A stretch of DNA of 8,372 nt from an uncultured Opitutia bacterium (lineage in GTDB: Bacteria; Verrucomicrobiota; Verrucomicrobiia; Opitutales; UBA953): contig CAIMFE010000172.1 in NCBI GenBank assembly GCA_903840235.1, forward strand, positions 1 through 8,372, in the 5' to 3' direction. Made by a program: the position numbers and the translations under genes. The notes beneath the pieces are model-generated. The model did no database searches, was not told the DNA's origin, and saw only the letters and a list, made by a program, of their open reading frames with translations. Shown piece by piece: positions 1 through 5,994 of this stretch. Numbering within the stretch: position 1 is the stretch's first letter; the number at the start of each line of letters is the position of its first letter.

Positions 1-77
1 GTAAGAACACAGCCACCGTGGGGCTTTTTATCCAGGGAAGTGATTTCACCGACGGCTTGGACGAGTCCAGTAAACAT
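1..77 (-). CDS. ribE: riboflavin synthase, alpha-type (5' end only, runs off the left edge)
   Basis: Only the first 25 codons are visible. The protein begins MFTGLVQAVGEI, the hallmark N-terminus of the lumazine-dismutating riboflavin synthase family, which makes riboflavin from two 6,7-dimethyl-8-ribityllumazine molecules in the cytosol. The family normally starts exactly at this MFTG motif, so the ATG at 77-75 is well supported. There is no Shine-Dalgarno sequence: the bases before the ATG are the T-run of the tatA terminator plus GGT. The gene is on the same strand as tatA and downstream of it, separated by the terminator, so it either needs readthrough or its own promoter near the tatA end. 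Most of the protein, including the second barrel domain, lies outside the window. Some species name this gene ribC. Confidence 0.85.
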   Translation of the reverse strand, partial: MFTGLVQAVGEITSLDKKPHGGCVL

Positions 78-80
78 ACC

Positions 81-105
81 AAAAAAAGGGCCGTTGTGCG
101 GCCCT
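81..105 (-). terminator. intrinsic terminator after tatA
   Basis: Read on the minus strand, AGGGCCG, a 5-nt loop CACAA and CGGCCCT form a perfect 7-bp GC-rich stem. It is followed directly by T residues (A-run at 81-87 on the plus strand). It starts 5 nt after the tatA stop codon. The T-run ends only 3 nt before the ribE ATG. The plus-strand flank has no T-run, so it acts in the minus direction only. Confidence 0.88.
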
Positions 106-110
106 AGAAA

Positions 111-407
111 TTAGTTCTTATGGCCTTCGCCGGAACGTTTGGCGCGTTCTTCTTGTTCAATGCGGGCACGAATCTTAATACGTTCCTCTTCTTCGATAGC
201 GCGAATGCGAGCTTGGCGACGATCATCTTCATCGACGACATTGCGTACCTCGTCACTGACATCTTCGGAAGCTTTTTTGAATTCACGTTTGGCTTTACCA
301 AGTCCGCGGGCCAATTCAGGGATTTTAGAGCCACCGAACAGAAGGACAGCGACAATGATAATTGCCCAGACAATAGGACCATCAAGTTGAGCGAGGGGGA
401 GGTTCAT
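111..407 (-). CDS. tatA: Sec-independent translocase subunit TatA/TatE
   Basis: A 98-residue inner-membrane protein of the twin-arginine translocase, which exports folded proteins. The layout is classic TatA: a short N-terminus, one transmembrane helix (about residues 12-24), the FGG hinge at 24-26, then the amphipathic helix IPELARGLGKAKREFKKA (29-46). The last half is strongly charged, rich in Glu and Arg (about 58-92), and probably forms a long soluble helix. TatB usually has GPxEL with Glu near the helix start; here the corresponding stretch is GPIVW, so TatA/E is preferred over TatB. No tatC is in the window. The start lacks a Shine-Dalgarno sequence; a possible -10 lies about 10 nt upstream. 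It diverges from the acylphosphatase operon and ends in its own terminator, so it may be a single-gene unit. Confidence 0.92.
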   Translation of the reverse strand: MNLPLAQLDGPIVWAIIIVAVLLFGGSKIPELARGLGKAKREFKKASEDVSDEVRNVVDEDDRRQARIRAIEEEERIKIRARIEQEERAKRSGEGHKN

Positions 408-416
408 AGTGTAGTG

Positions 417-425
417 TGATATATT
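417..425 (+). promoter_or_regulatory. candidate extended -10 promoter of the acylphosphatase-ABC operon
   Basis: TGATATATT fits an extended -10 element (TGn followed by TATATT, 5 of 6 matches to TATAAT). It lies 48 nt upstream of the acylphosphatase ATG, predicting a leader of roughly 40 nt. There is no recognisable -35 at the usual distance (about 397-402 is purine-rich). Prediction from sequence only. Confidence 0.4.
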
Positions 426-447
426 GCGATTGCGTGACTGAAGTTAA
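418..447 (-). promoter_or_regulatory. candidate divergent promoter of tatA
   Basis: On the minus strand, TTAACT (447-442, 4 of 6 matches to TTGACA) is followed after 18 nt by TATATC (423-418). The -10 shares its AT core with the plus-strand candidate, so the two divergent promoters would overlap and compete for polymerase. The predicted transcript would start only a few bases before the tatA ATG at 407. Confidence 0.35.
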
Positions 448-473
448 TAGAAAGAGTCCTCAAAACCACCAAA

Positions 474-755
474 ATGTCAACCCATGTCTCCCATCGGGAA
501 GTTTGGTACACTGGACACGTCCAAGGGGTGGGTTTTCGTGCCCAAGTTCTGGCTATTGCCCGCGGCTATGACATAACGGGCTTTGTCCAAAATCTCACCG
601 ACGGGCGAGTCTACCTTCACGCCGAAGGTTCGCAAAAGGAGATCGATGGACTCTGCGAAACTATCGAGAAGTCGCTGGACGGACATATCCGTGGGGTTGA
701 ACAGAGAAATTTTTCTGGGGTTCGTACCACGAATAACTTTATTATTAAAAAATGA
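474..755 (+). CDS. acylphosphatase
   Basis: A 93-residue cytosolic enzyme that hydrolyses acyl phosphates such as acetyl phosphate or carbamoyl phosphate to carboxylate and phosphate. The family signature is complete: YTGHVQGVGFRAQV (residues 12-25) carries the catalytic Arg22, and GFVQNLTDGRVYLHAEG (36-52) carries the catalytic Asn40. The length matches the usual 90-100 residues of the free enzyme, so it is not a HypF-type fusion. It is first in a plus-strand operon, and its TGA overlaps the ATG of the ABC ATPase as ATGA, indicating translational coupling. No Shine-Dalgarno sequence precedes the start. Why a small acylphosphatase leads an exporter operon is not clear; it may be coincidental co-transcription. 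Often named acyP. Confidence 0.93.
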   Translation: MSTHVSHREVWYTGHVQGVGFRAQVLAIARGYDITGFVQNLTDGRVYLHAEGSQKEIDGLCETIEKSLDGHIRGVEQRNFSGVRTTNNFIIKK

Positions 756-1609
756 ATACTGGTCCAGCCATTGCCGTTAAAGGTCTGACTAAAGATTTCC
801 GTATTGGGCTGCGCGGACTGAAACTGCGCGCCGTCGACAATGTCTCCTTTGAAATTCCGCGTGGGCAAGTCTTTGGCTTGCTGGGTCCCAATGGGTGCGG
901 AAAGAGTACGACCTTAAAAATTATTTTAGGATTAGTTTCTCCCACCGCGGGTGAAGTTTCTATTCTGGGTTTTCCCTTTGCTACAACCGCAGCACGTTCA
1001 CGCACCGGATTTTTACCCGAAGCACCGTATTTCCATAAATTCCTCACGGGTCGTGAACTCGTGGCTTACTGCGCACGTTTGAGTGGCGTGAAACCCGAAT
1101 CCGTTAATCCAGCAGTTGAAGAGGCTTTAGCTTTAACCGCCATGACTGAGGCCGGCGACCGAACCATCGGTACGTATTCTAAAGGAATGTTACAACGTAT
1201 CGGTTTAGCCCAAGCCATCGTGCATGATCCGGAATTAGTAATTCTCGATGAACCGACTGCCGGAGTTGATCCCGTGGGCTCAGCAGCCATCGGACAAATG
1301 ATAAAAGCGATGAAAGCAAAGGGTAAGACCATTGTTCTTTGTTCGCATTTACTGGGACAGGTCGAGCAGGTCTGTGATCGGATTGCGATTATGGATCGTG
1401 GAAAACTTGTCCTCGAGGGCAGGGTGGATGATGTTTTAACCCGCCGTGACCAAACCATTATCACCGTTGAAAACTTAACACCTGAGGCGCGGCGTGCTGC
1501 TGAAGAAGTCTTAGCTCAACACGGAGCAAGGGTTACTTCATTCACTCACCCACGTCGTTCGCTCGATGATTTATTCCGTGAACTCGTGACGGGGAGTCGC
1601 GATGCCTAA
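752..1609 (+). CDS. ABC transporter ATP-binding protein (ABC-2 exporter type)
   Basis: A 285-residue cytoplasmic ATPase that powers the adjacent ABC-2 permease. Visible motifs are Walker A GPNGCGKST (45-53), signature YSKGMLQ (142-148), Walker B ELVILDEP (161-168) with catalytic Glu167, D-loop GVDP (171-174) and the switch His199 in CSHLLGQVEQVCDR. The Q-loop reads FLPEAPYF, with Glu90 where Gln is classical, and the signature is YSKGM rather than LSGGQ; both variants are common in the CcmA/GldA/NatA-like exporter group. The C-terminal region (about 230-285) is the usual accessory extension. The start overlaps the acylphosphatase stop (ATGA) and has no Shine-Dalgarno sequence, so it probably relies on coupling. 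The 3' end overlaps the permease by 8 nt. The substrate cannot be told from sequence. Confidence 0.93.
   Translation: MNTGPAIAVKGLTKDFRIGLRGLKLRAVDNVSFEIPRGQVFGLLGPNGCGKSTTLKIILGLVSPTAGEVSILGFPFATTAARSRTGFLPEAPYFHKFLTGRELVAYCARLSGVKPESVNPAVEEALALTAMTEAGDRTIGTYSKGMLQRIGLAQAIVHDPELVILDEPTAGVDPVGSAAIGQMIKAMKAKGKTIVLCSHLLGQVEQVCDRIAIMDRGKLVLEGRVDDVLTRRDQTIITVENLTPEARRAAEEVLAQHGARVTSFTHPRRSLDDLFRELVTGSRDA
1592..1595 (+). promoter_or_regulatory. ribosome binding site of the ABC-2 permease
   Basis: GGAG, within the run GGGGAG, ends 6 nt before the ATG at 1602. It supports this start over the in-frame ATG at 1614, and is one of only two clear Shine-Dalgarno sequences in the window. Confidence 0.55.
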
Positions 1610-2450
1610 TTTTATGAAAGCCTCCTTAACCCGTATTTCATGGATGACTCGGCTGACATTTCTAGAAGCTATTCGTCAGCGCTTCTTCGCTTTCCTAATT
1701 TTACTTTCTGCCGCCTTGGTACTCTCATCTGTCTCCTTGCGGTTTTTAGATTTCGGACACGGCGAATTAAAATTCGTCTGCGATTTTGGTTTCGGTGGCA
1801 TGTTCTTATTTGGATCCGTGCTCGCAGTGGTCATGTCAGCTCAGCTCTTTTTTGCGGAGATGGATAATCGCACGGCACTGACGTTATTAGCGAAGCCCGT
1901 GAGCCGCACAGAATTTTTGGTCGGAAAATTTATGGGCGTATGGTTAGTGCTAGGAGTTTTTATTTTCACGCTTTCAACACTCCTCGGTATTATTTTATGG
2001 GCGCGTTGCCAGGAGCTGACCGTGGCGGCGATCGAAGCCGGCAAAGCCCCGCCTGAGCTGAGTATTACGGGCTTATTCTCTTATACGGGGATGCAGTGGG
2101 CACGCCTCGGGGTCGTCGCTGCGATGATTCTGATGGTCGCCTCCCTGGCCCGGACATTTCTTTTCACCGTCATCGTCGGTTCAATGCTGGTAGTAGCAGG
2201 CCAACTTCAATGGTTAGCGCAAGAGACTCTGCTTAAGCCCGGCGACCTTAATATTTTTTCAAAATTATTATTAACTGTATCCACTTATATTATTCCTAAC
2301 TTGCAGCAGTTTAATATCGGTGACGCCTTAACCCTAGATCACGGATCCGTCGCTGACGGTGCGGTGACCTTGGCGTTATTCTCTGGTATTTGTTACATCG
2401 TCGTATTCCTATTCATCGGAAGTTTAATGTTTCGTCAGAGGGAAATTTAA
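1602..2450 (+). CDS. ABC-2 type transporter permease
   Basis: A 282-residue inner-membrane protein with about six predicted transmembrane helices (approximately 28-47, 63-84, 108-133, 167-183, 185-205 and 254-277). The cytoplasmic stretch between helices 2 and 3, EMDNRTALTLLAKPVSRTEF followed by LVGKF (86-110), is the typical ABC-2/NosY/GldF motif ending in a PVSRxEFLxGKF-like signature that contacts the ATPase. A loop of about 35 residues between helices 3 and 4 and a longer one of about 45 between helices 5 and 6 may face the periplasm. It overlaps the ATPase gene by 8 nt, and its TAA shares one base with the next ATG (TAATG). With the ATPase it should form a 2+2 exporter; the substrate is unknown. 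Confidence 0.9.
   Translation: MPNFMKASLTRISWMTRLTFLEAIRQRFFAFLILLSAALVLSSVSLRFLDFGHGELKFVCDFGFGGMFLFGSVLAVVMSAQLFFAEMDNRTALTLLAKPVSRTEFLVGKFMGVWLVLGVFIFTLSTLLGIILWARCQELTVAAIEAGKAPPELSITGLFSYTGMQWARLGVVAAMILMVASLARTFLFTVIVGSMLVVAGQLQWLAQETLLKPGDLNIFSKLLLTVSTYIIPNLQQFNIGDALTLDHGSVADGAVTLALFSGICYIVVFLFIGSLMFRQREI
2438..2443 (+). promoter_or_regulatory. ribosome binding site of the TPR-like protein
   Basis: GAGGGA lies 6 nt before the ATG at 2450. This fixes the start of the downstream gene there rather than at the in-frame ATG at 2390, which lies inside the permease gene. Confidence 0.6.
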
Positions 2451-3229
2451 TGAAGTCGTCTCGCGTCCCATGGATTATCGCAATCATTTGCCTGGGGTTG
2501 GCTGGAGTGATTGCTGAGTTTTCTTGGATGAAGGTTCGGGTTTCGATTCCCGAGATGGGCAAAAAACAAATTGAGCCGAGTCTCGGGCAGGGCGTACTGC
2601 TCGGTATCTTAGGTGGATTTCGTACAGTGGTCGCCGACGGTGCTTGGATTAGAAGTTATGTGCTTTGGGAAAGACGCGATCGAGCCGGCTGCGAAGCACT
2701 CATGCGCACTTCATGTTTATTGGATCCTCGGGCACGTTATTTTTGGGAGAACACGGGCTACGTGATTGGATACGATATGGCCCACTGGGAAATACGCAAA
2801 CGGGGTGGATACGCTAAAGTCAGTGCGGAAATCCAAGATGATTTATTTAAAAAATATGGACGACATGGAATTAATGTCTTCGAGGAGGGCATTAAGTACA
2901 CCGGAGGAAATGTCGGAATTTTAATCTCAGCGGGACAGATGTCGGAACTGAAACTAAAAGATTTTTCATTAGCGGCCGCCTATTACAAACGTGCCTCGGA
3001 AAGTAAAAACGCACCCTGGTTTGTCCATTTTATGTGTGCTCGGGCTCTTTGGGAAAGTGGACAAACCAAAGCGGCTTACGATTGGTATCGCGAAGTCTGG
3101 CAAAAGAAACTCAGCCAGGAAGATGATCATGCACCTGATGATTTGGAGCATCTACGTTTTATGGAAGATCAATTAAATCTTACCATTCTCCAACGTATCC
3201 CCCGTCAGTCTTGGGAGAAGAAAAACTAG
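2450..3229 (+). CDS. membrane-anchored TPR-like helical-repeat protein of unknown function
   Basis: A 259-residue protein with no assigned function. Residues 7-25 form a hydrophobic N-terminal segment after a basic MKSSR, most likely an uncleaved signal anchor that leaves the rest in the periplasm. Next comes a Gly-rich motif, LGILGGFRTVVADGAWIRS (51-69), then alpha-helical TPR-like segments: an aromatic-rich stretch with YFWENTGYVIGYDMAHWE (97-114), an A-rich helix FSLAAAYYKRA (172-182), and ARALWESGQTKAAYDWYREV (197-216). The LGGFR...AD...W motif recalls PVC conserved hypothetical proteins that I remember next to ABC-2 exporters; that is recollection, not a search result. The gene starts in the permease stop (TAATG) with a good ribosome binding site, so tight co-expression is likely. 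It ends in the CTAG shared with topB, without a terminator. A role as periplasmic partner of the exporter is inference. Confidence 0.75.
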   Translation: MKSSRVPWIIAIICLGLAGVIAEFSWMKVRVSIPEMGKKQIEPSLGQGVLLGILGGFRTVVADGAWIRSYVLWERRDRAGCEALMRTSCLLDPRARYFWENTGYVIGYDMAHWEIRKRGGYAKVSAEIQDDLFKKYGRHGINVFEEGIKYTGGNVGILISAGQMSELKLKDFSLAAAYYKRASESKNAPWFVHFMCARALWESGQTKAAYDWYREVWQKKLSQEDDHAPDDLEHLRFMEDQLNLTILQRIPRQSWEKKN

Positions 3230-5952
3230 TAGGGATTTGAGTCGGATGACTTCTCGGAAGCTTCACCTGAGGCCTTGCGAGGACCCTTGGGCTTGCGCGG
3301 AGGAAACTCAAACCACCAACCTTTATCTTTATCCGCTACTAAGTAAGCTTCGAATGCTCGATTGGTTTTTCTGGAGATAAATTTCTTCAACGAAGTTTTA
3401 CCGGTTGTCAGTAAGGCTTTGATATCCTCGGGAGTAATGGGGCATTTGAGCATTTCGGCACTGAGACCAAAAGTCTTCTTGGCTCCAGCCTCCGCAGCCT
3501 TCTGTGGGCACACTCGGTAGCCCGCTGACGGCGTTTGTTGAACGGGGAGGCCAGAGACTGGGCAATTACCCAGAACTGGCCACTCAGCGTCAAAGGCGTC
3601 GGGATTTCCGGCAGCTCCTTCGCGTGGGGGTAAATAGAGTACACCTTTGAGTCGACCCGTGGGCGGCTTGGGCTTGGTTTTGCGCTTAGGCTTCTCGACT
3701 CCGTTTTCATCTTTGGCCGGAGCCTCCTCGGGTTTCTTCTTCCACGAGATGATGGAATCTTCATCCACTAAATCAATATATCCCGTGTAGTTCTTACCCG
3801 ACTTCATCGATTTGAAGTCATTAAATGGTCCGATGCGACGCTTCTCAATGAGTTCAGCGAGTTCTGCAGGCGTCACTTCGTGTCCATTGACACCTTTATA
3901 AACAATCACCATCGGCTTCTTACCATCCGCCGAACGATCCTGTGAAAAATAACTTTCACCATTCGTCATCATCGGCTTTTTGTCCGACGGTGATAAGACT
4001 TCTGGCTGTACCAACGTTGGTTCAGGTTCAACGCGACCTTTATTAGTAAAATCTTCAACTTGCACTTTAATATCGGCAATAAATTTTTTGACTGAGAGGT
4101 CGCCGTGCTCGGTTTGTTTTAGTTGATACTCCCACTCGCCGGTGAGTTGAGGCTCCGAGAGGAAGGATAAACCTTTGGCGTGAATAAATTGATGCAACTG
4201 GAAAGCCTTAGCCATCGGCACAAGTTCTTTGCCTTGTCGTTCGATATACTTTTGTCCCAACAGGCCTTCGATGGTTTGCGCACGTGTAGCTGGTGTGCCT
4301 AATCCACGCTCTTTCATCGCTTCGGCGAGGGCTTCGTCGTCCACAAGTTTACCCGCATTTTCCATGGCACCTAAGAGTGATGCTTCGTTAAAACGTGCTG
4401 GTGGCTTGGTCGCATCTTGCTTAACATCAATGTCCGCAACCTTGGCTTGAGGTGGTTTGCCGTCCGCTTCACTGAGTGCGGGAAGTGTCGCCGCGCCTTC
4501 CTTATCTTTGTCTTCTTCGGCTTCGGCCTCTTGGCCCCAAACAGCGCGCCAACCAGCAACGACTAAAACTTTACCTGTGGTGCGGAAGTTATACTGACCC
4601 ACTTGAGTGGTTCGCACGGTTTCTTCGAACTCAGCCATCGGGAAGAATACACCGACGAATCGGCGTACGACTAAATCATAAATCTTTTGTTCTACTTCAG
4701 AGAGTCCATTCGGAATCGTGCCTGTAGGAACAATTGCAAAGTGATCGCTGACTTTCTTGTTATCGAAAACGCGTTTACCGGCGGAGTTAAGCCAGCCCTT
4801 AGCTAAAACTTCTTTTGCAAAATTACCCACCGAGTGTCCTTGAATTAAAGATTCCAAGACATTCTTAGCGGTCGGTAAATGGTCCTCAGGTAAATACTGT
4901 GAATCAGTACGAGGGTAGGTAAGGGCTTTATGTTTTTCGTAAAGGGCCTGAGCAGCACCGAGAGTGGTTTTAGCCGAGAAACCGAAGCGACGATTCCCTT
5001 CACGTTGAAGAGTAGTTAAGTCGAACAGACGTGGCGCACTTTCTTTCTTCGGCTTACATTCATCAGTCACCGTGCCGACGCCGATCTTCAAACTCTCTTC
5101 CGAAACTTTTCTGGCAGCGGCCTCATCGAAGAAACGTTCAGCTTCTTTGCGATCAGTGACACCGGGGACTTGGGCAACGCCTTTGTACTGTCCTGACTTG
5201 ATATTAAAGTAAGCTTCGATTTTCCAAAATGCCTTAGGTTGAAACGCACGGATTTCTAATTCGCGTTCTACAATTAACATGAGCGTAGGAGTCTGCACAC
5301 GACCAGCAGGATAGGATTCGCTGCGGGCACCGATTCTCAATGTGCATAGACGGCTCGCATTAAGTCCAACCAACCAGTCAGCTTGTGAACGACCGACCGC
5401 AGAATCGCGTAACCCCGCCTTAGCTTCACTGGTTAAAAGATTAGCGAAGCTATTTTGAATAGCGTCGTTCGTCATACTCGTGAGCCAGAGGCGCTTCACC
5501 GGAAGTTCCCGTCCAATTAGTTTATAAATGTAATGAAGAATGAGTTCACCTTCACGACCCGCGTCGCAAGCATTGACGATGGTTCCGACGTCGCTGCGTT
5601 TGATCAGTTCTTTTAAAAGTTTGAAACGGGTGCCGTCTTGGCGGTCACCGATAATCGCTTTGAGGATACTGGTATCGACCGTGCCATCGTACTTGTCGGG
5701 AAGAATCGGCAGATCTTTTAGCGTCCAGCGTTTATATTTTGGATCCAAGTCTTCCGGGTCCTTTAGTTTTACCAAGTGACCAACCGCTGAGCTAATAATC
5801 CATTCGCCGTTTTCGTAGACATCGCCTGACTTTGGAACCTTGAGCACCTTAGCCAAATCCGCGGCAACGGATGGCTTTTCAGCGATGACTAAAGTCTTTA
5901 AAACCGAGCTATCAGTTTTAGCAGAAGGGGCCTTGGAGGATTTTTTTGCCAT
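3226..5952 (-). CDS. topB: type IA DNA topoisomerase (topoisomerase III-like) with extended C-terminus
   Basis: A 908-residue enzyme that relaxes or decatenates DNA through a single-strand break. The TOPRIM domain has IAEKPSVA (23-30, catalytic Glu25) and NACDAGREGELIL (127-139, Asp130 and Glu134). SYPAGRVQTPTL (213-224) is the conserved domain-4 motif. The active-site tyrosine is Tyr346 in ALTYPRTDSQYLPE. LGTPATRAQTIEGLL (551-565) completes the core. IAEKPS and LTYPRTDS favour topoisomerase III over topoisomerase I. E. coli TopB is about 650 residues, so about 250 extra C-terminal residues are present. These hold two related modules (see separate entries) joined by a Lys/Pro linker (about 739-768). 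An acidic insertion lies at 475-487. The start lacks a Shine-Dalgarno sequence, but a TATAAT lies 7 nt upstream. The stop overlaps the stop of the convergent TPR-like gene. Confidence 0.92.
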   Translation of the reverse strand: MAKKSSKAPSAKTDSSVLKTLVIAEKPSVAADLAKVLKVPKSGDVYENGEWIISSAVGHLVKLKDPEDLDPKYKRWTLKDLPILPDKYDGTVDTSILKAIIGDRQDGTRFKLLKELIKRSDVGTIVNACDAGREGELILHYIYKLIGRELPVKRLWLTSMTNDAIQNSFANLLTSEAKAGLRDSAVGRSQADWLVGLNASRLCTLRIGARSESYPAGRVQTPTLMLIVERELEIRAFQPKAFWKIEAYFNIKSGQYKGVAQVPGVTDRKEAERFFDEAAARKVSEESLKIGVGTVTDECKPKKESAPRLFDLTTLQREGNRRFGFSAKTTLGAAQALYEKHKALTYPRTDSQYLPEDHLPTAKNVLESLIQGHSVGNFAKEVLAKGWLNSAGKRVFDNKKVSDHFAIVPTGTIPNGLSEVEQKIYDLVVRRFVGVFFPMAEFEETVRTTQVGQYNFRTTGKVLVVAGWRAVWGQEAEAEEDKDKEGAATLPALSEADGKPPQAKVADIDVKQDATKPPARFNEASLLGAMENAGKLVDDEALAEAMKERGLGTPATRAQTIEGLLGQKYIERQGKELVPMAKAFQLHQFIHAKGLSFLSEPQLTGEWEYQLKQTEHGDLSVKKFIADIKVQVEDFTNKGRVEPEPTLVQPEVLSPSDKKPMMTNGESYFSQDRSADGKKPMVIVYKGVNGHEVTPAELAELIEKRRIGPFNDFKSMKSGKNYTGYIDLVDEDSIISWKKKPEEAPAKDENGVEKPKRKTKPKPPTGRLKGVLYLPPREGAAGNPDAFDAEWPVLGNCPVSGLPVQQTPSAGYRVCPQKAAEAGAKKTFGLSAEMLKCPITPEDIKALLTTGKTSLKKFISRKTNRAFEAYLVADKDKGWWFEFPPRKPKGPRKASGEASEKSSDSNPY
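3301..3564 (-). repeat. topB C-terminal module 2 (partial zinc ribbon)
   Basis: Residues about 797-884: NCPVSGLPVQQTPSAGYRVC (796-815), LKCPITPEDIKALLTTGKTS (835-854), then FISRKTNRAFEAYLVADKDK and FEF. It resembles the C-terminal repeat of bacterial TopB/TopA. Cysteines remain at 797, 815 and 837, but the second residue of the expected CPxCG is Ser800, so a complete four-cysteine zinc site is not present. Confidence 0.65.
3739..3993 (-). repeat. topB C-terminal module 1 (cysteine-free copy)
   Basis: Residues about 654-738 of the topoisomerase: SPSDKKPMMTNGESYFSQDR, then VTPAELAELIEKRRIGPF, then FKSMKSGKNYTGYIDLVDED and IISW. This aligns by eye with module 2 and with the general plan of topoisomerase C-terminal repeats (zinc-ribbon-like strand region, then ITPEDI-like helix, then FxSxKxxxxFxAYL strands). 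All cysteines expected in the ribbon part are absent. Confidence 0.6.
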
Positions 5953-5956
5953 GCGT

Positions 5957-5994
5957 AGGATTATAACCGCTTGTCAAATCGTGGTTATATTCCT
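5957..5994. repeat. inverted repeat between the aminotransferase gene and topB
   Basis: AGGATTATAACC (5957-5968) and GGTTATATTCCT (5983-5994) are reverse complements with one mismatch (5961/5990). A G-T wobble and a C-G pair extend the arms inward, leaving a 10-nt loop (5971-5980). It spans the aminotransferase stop codon and almost reaches the topB ATG. It is not followed by a T-run on either strand, so it is not a standard terminator. It could be a dyad operator over the topB promoter or an RNA hairpin between the two coding regions. Confidence 0.65.
5960..5965 (-). promoter_or_regulatory. candidate topB -10 element (TATAAT)
   Basis: A perfect TATAAT on the minus strand, 7 nt upstream of the topB ATG at 5952. 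If used, transcription would start at or next to the A of the ATG, giving a leaderless mRNA, which fits the lack of a Shine-Dalgarno sequence. No -35 match lies 16-18 nt upstream. The element lies inside one arm of the inverted repeat at 5957-5994. Confidence 0.4.

Noticed and set aside
81..140. FMN riboswitch upstream of ribE
   Set aside because: Too little space and no multi-helix conserved core; only the single terminator hairpin is present.
120..419. 99-codon open frame antisense to tatA
   Set aside because: Its Phe-rich product is the mirror of the Glu/Arg-rich TatA tail; TatA has clear family motifs.
1066..1464. 132-codon open frame antisense to the ABC ATPase
   Set aside because: It lies wholly opposite a gene with complete ABC motifs, and its Ser/Pro/Arg-rich product shows no domain; it is a frame shadow.
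2390..2449. Upstream in-frame ATG that would extend the TPR-like protein by 20 residues
   Set aside because: It lies inside the permease coding region, puts a basic segment before the signal anchor and has no ribosome binding site, while the ATG at 2450 has GAGGGA at the right distance.
3250..3260. CTTC-TCG-GAAG mini-hairpin as terminator of the plus-strand operon
   Set aside because: The stem is only 4 bp, there is no T-run, and it lies in the topB coding region.
5972..5977. Perfect TTGACA on the minus strand upstream of topB
   Set aside because: It is only 6 nt from the TATAAT at 5965-5960, and no -10 lies 16-18 nt downstream, so it cannot be the -35 of that promoter. It falls in the loop of the inverted repeat and is probably chance.
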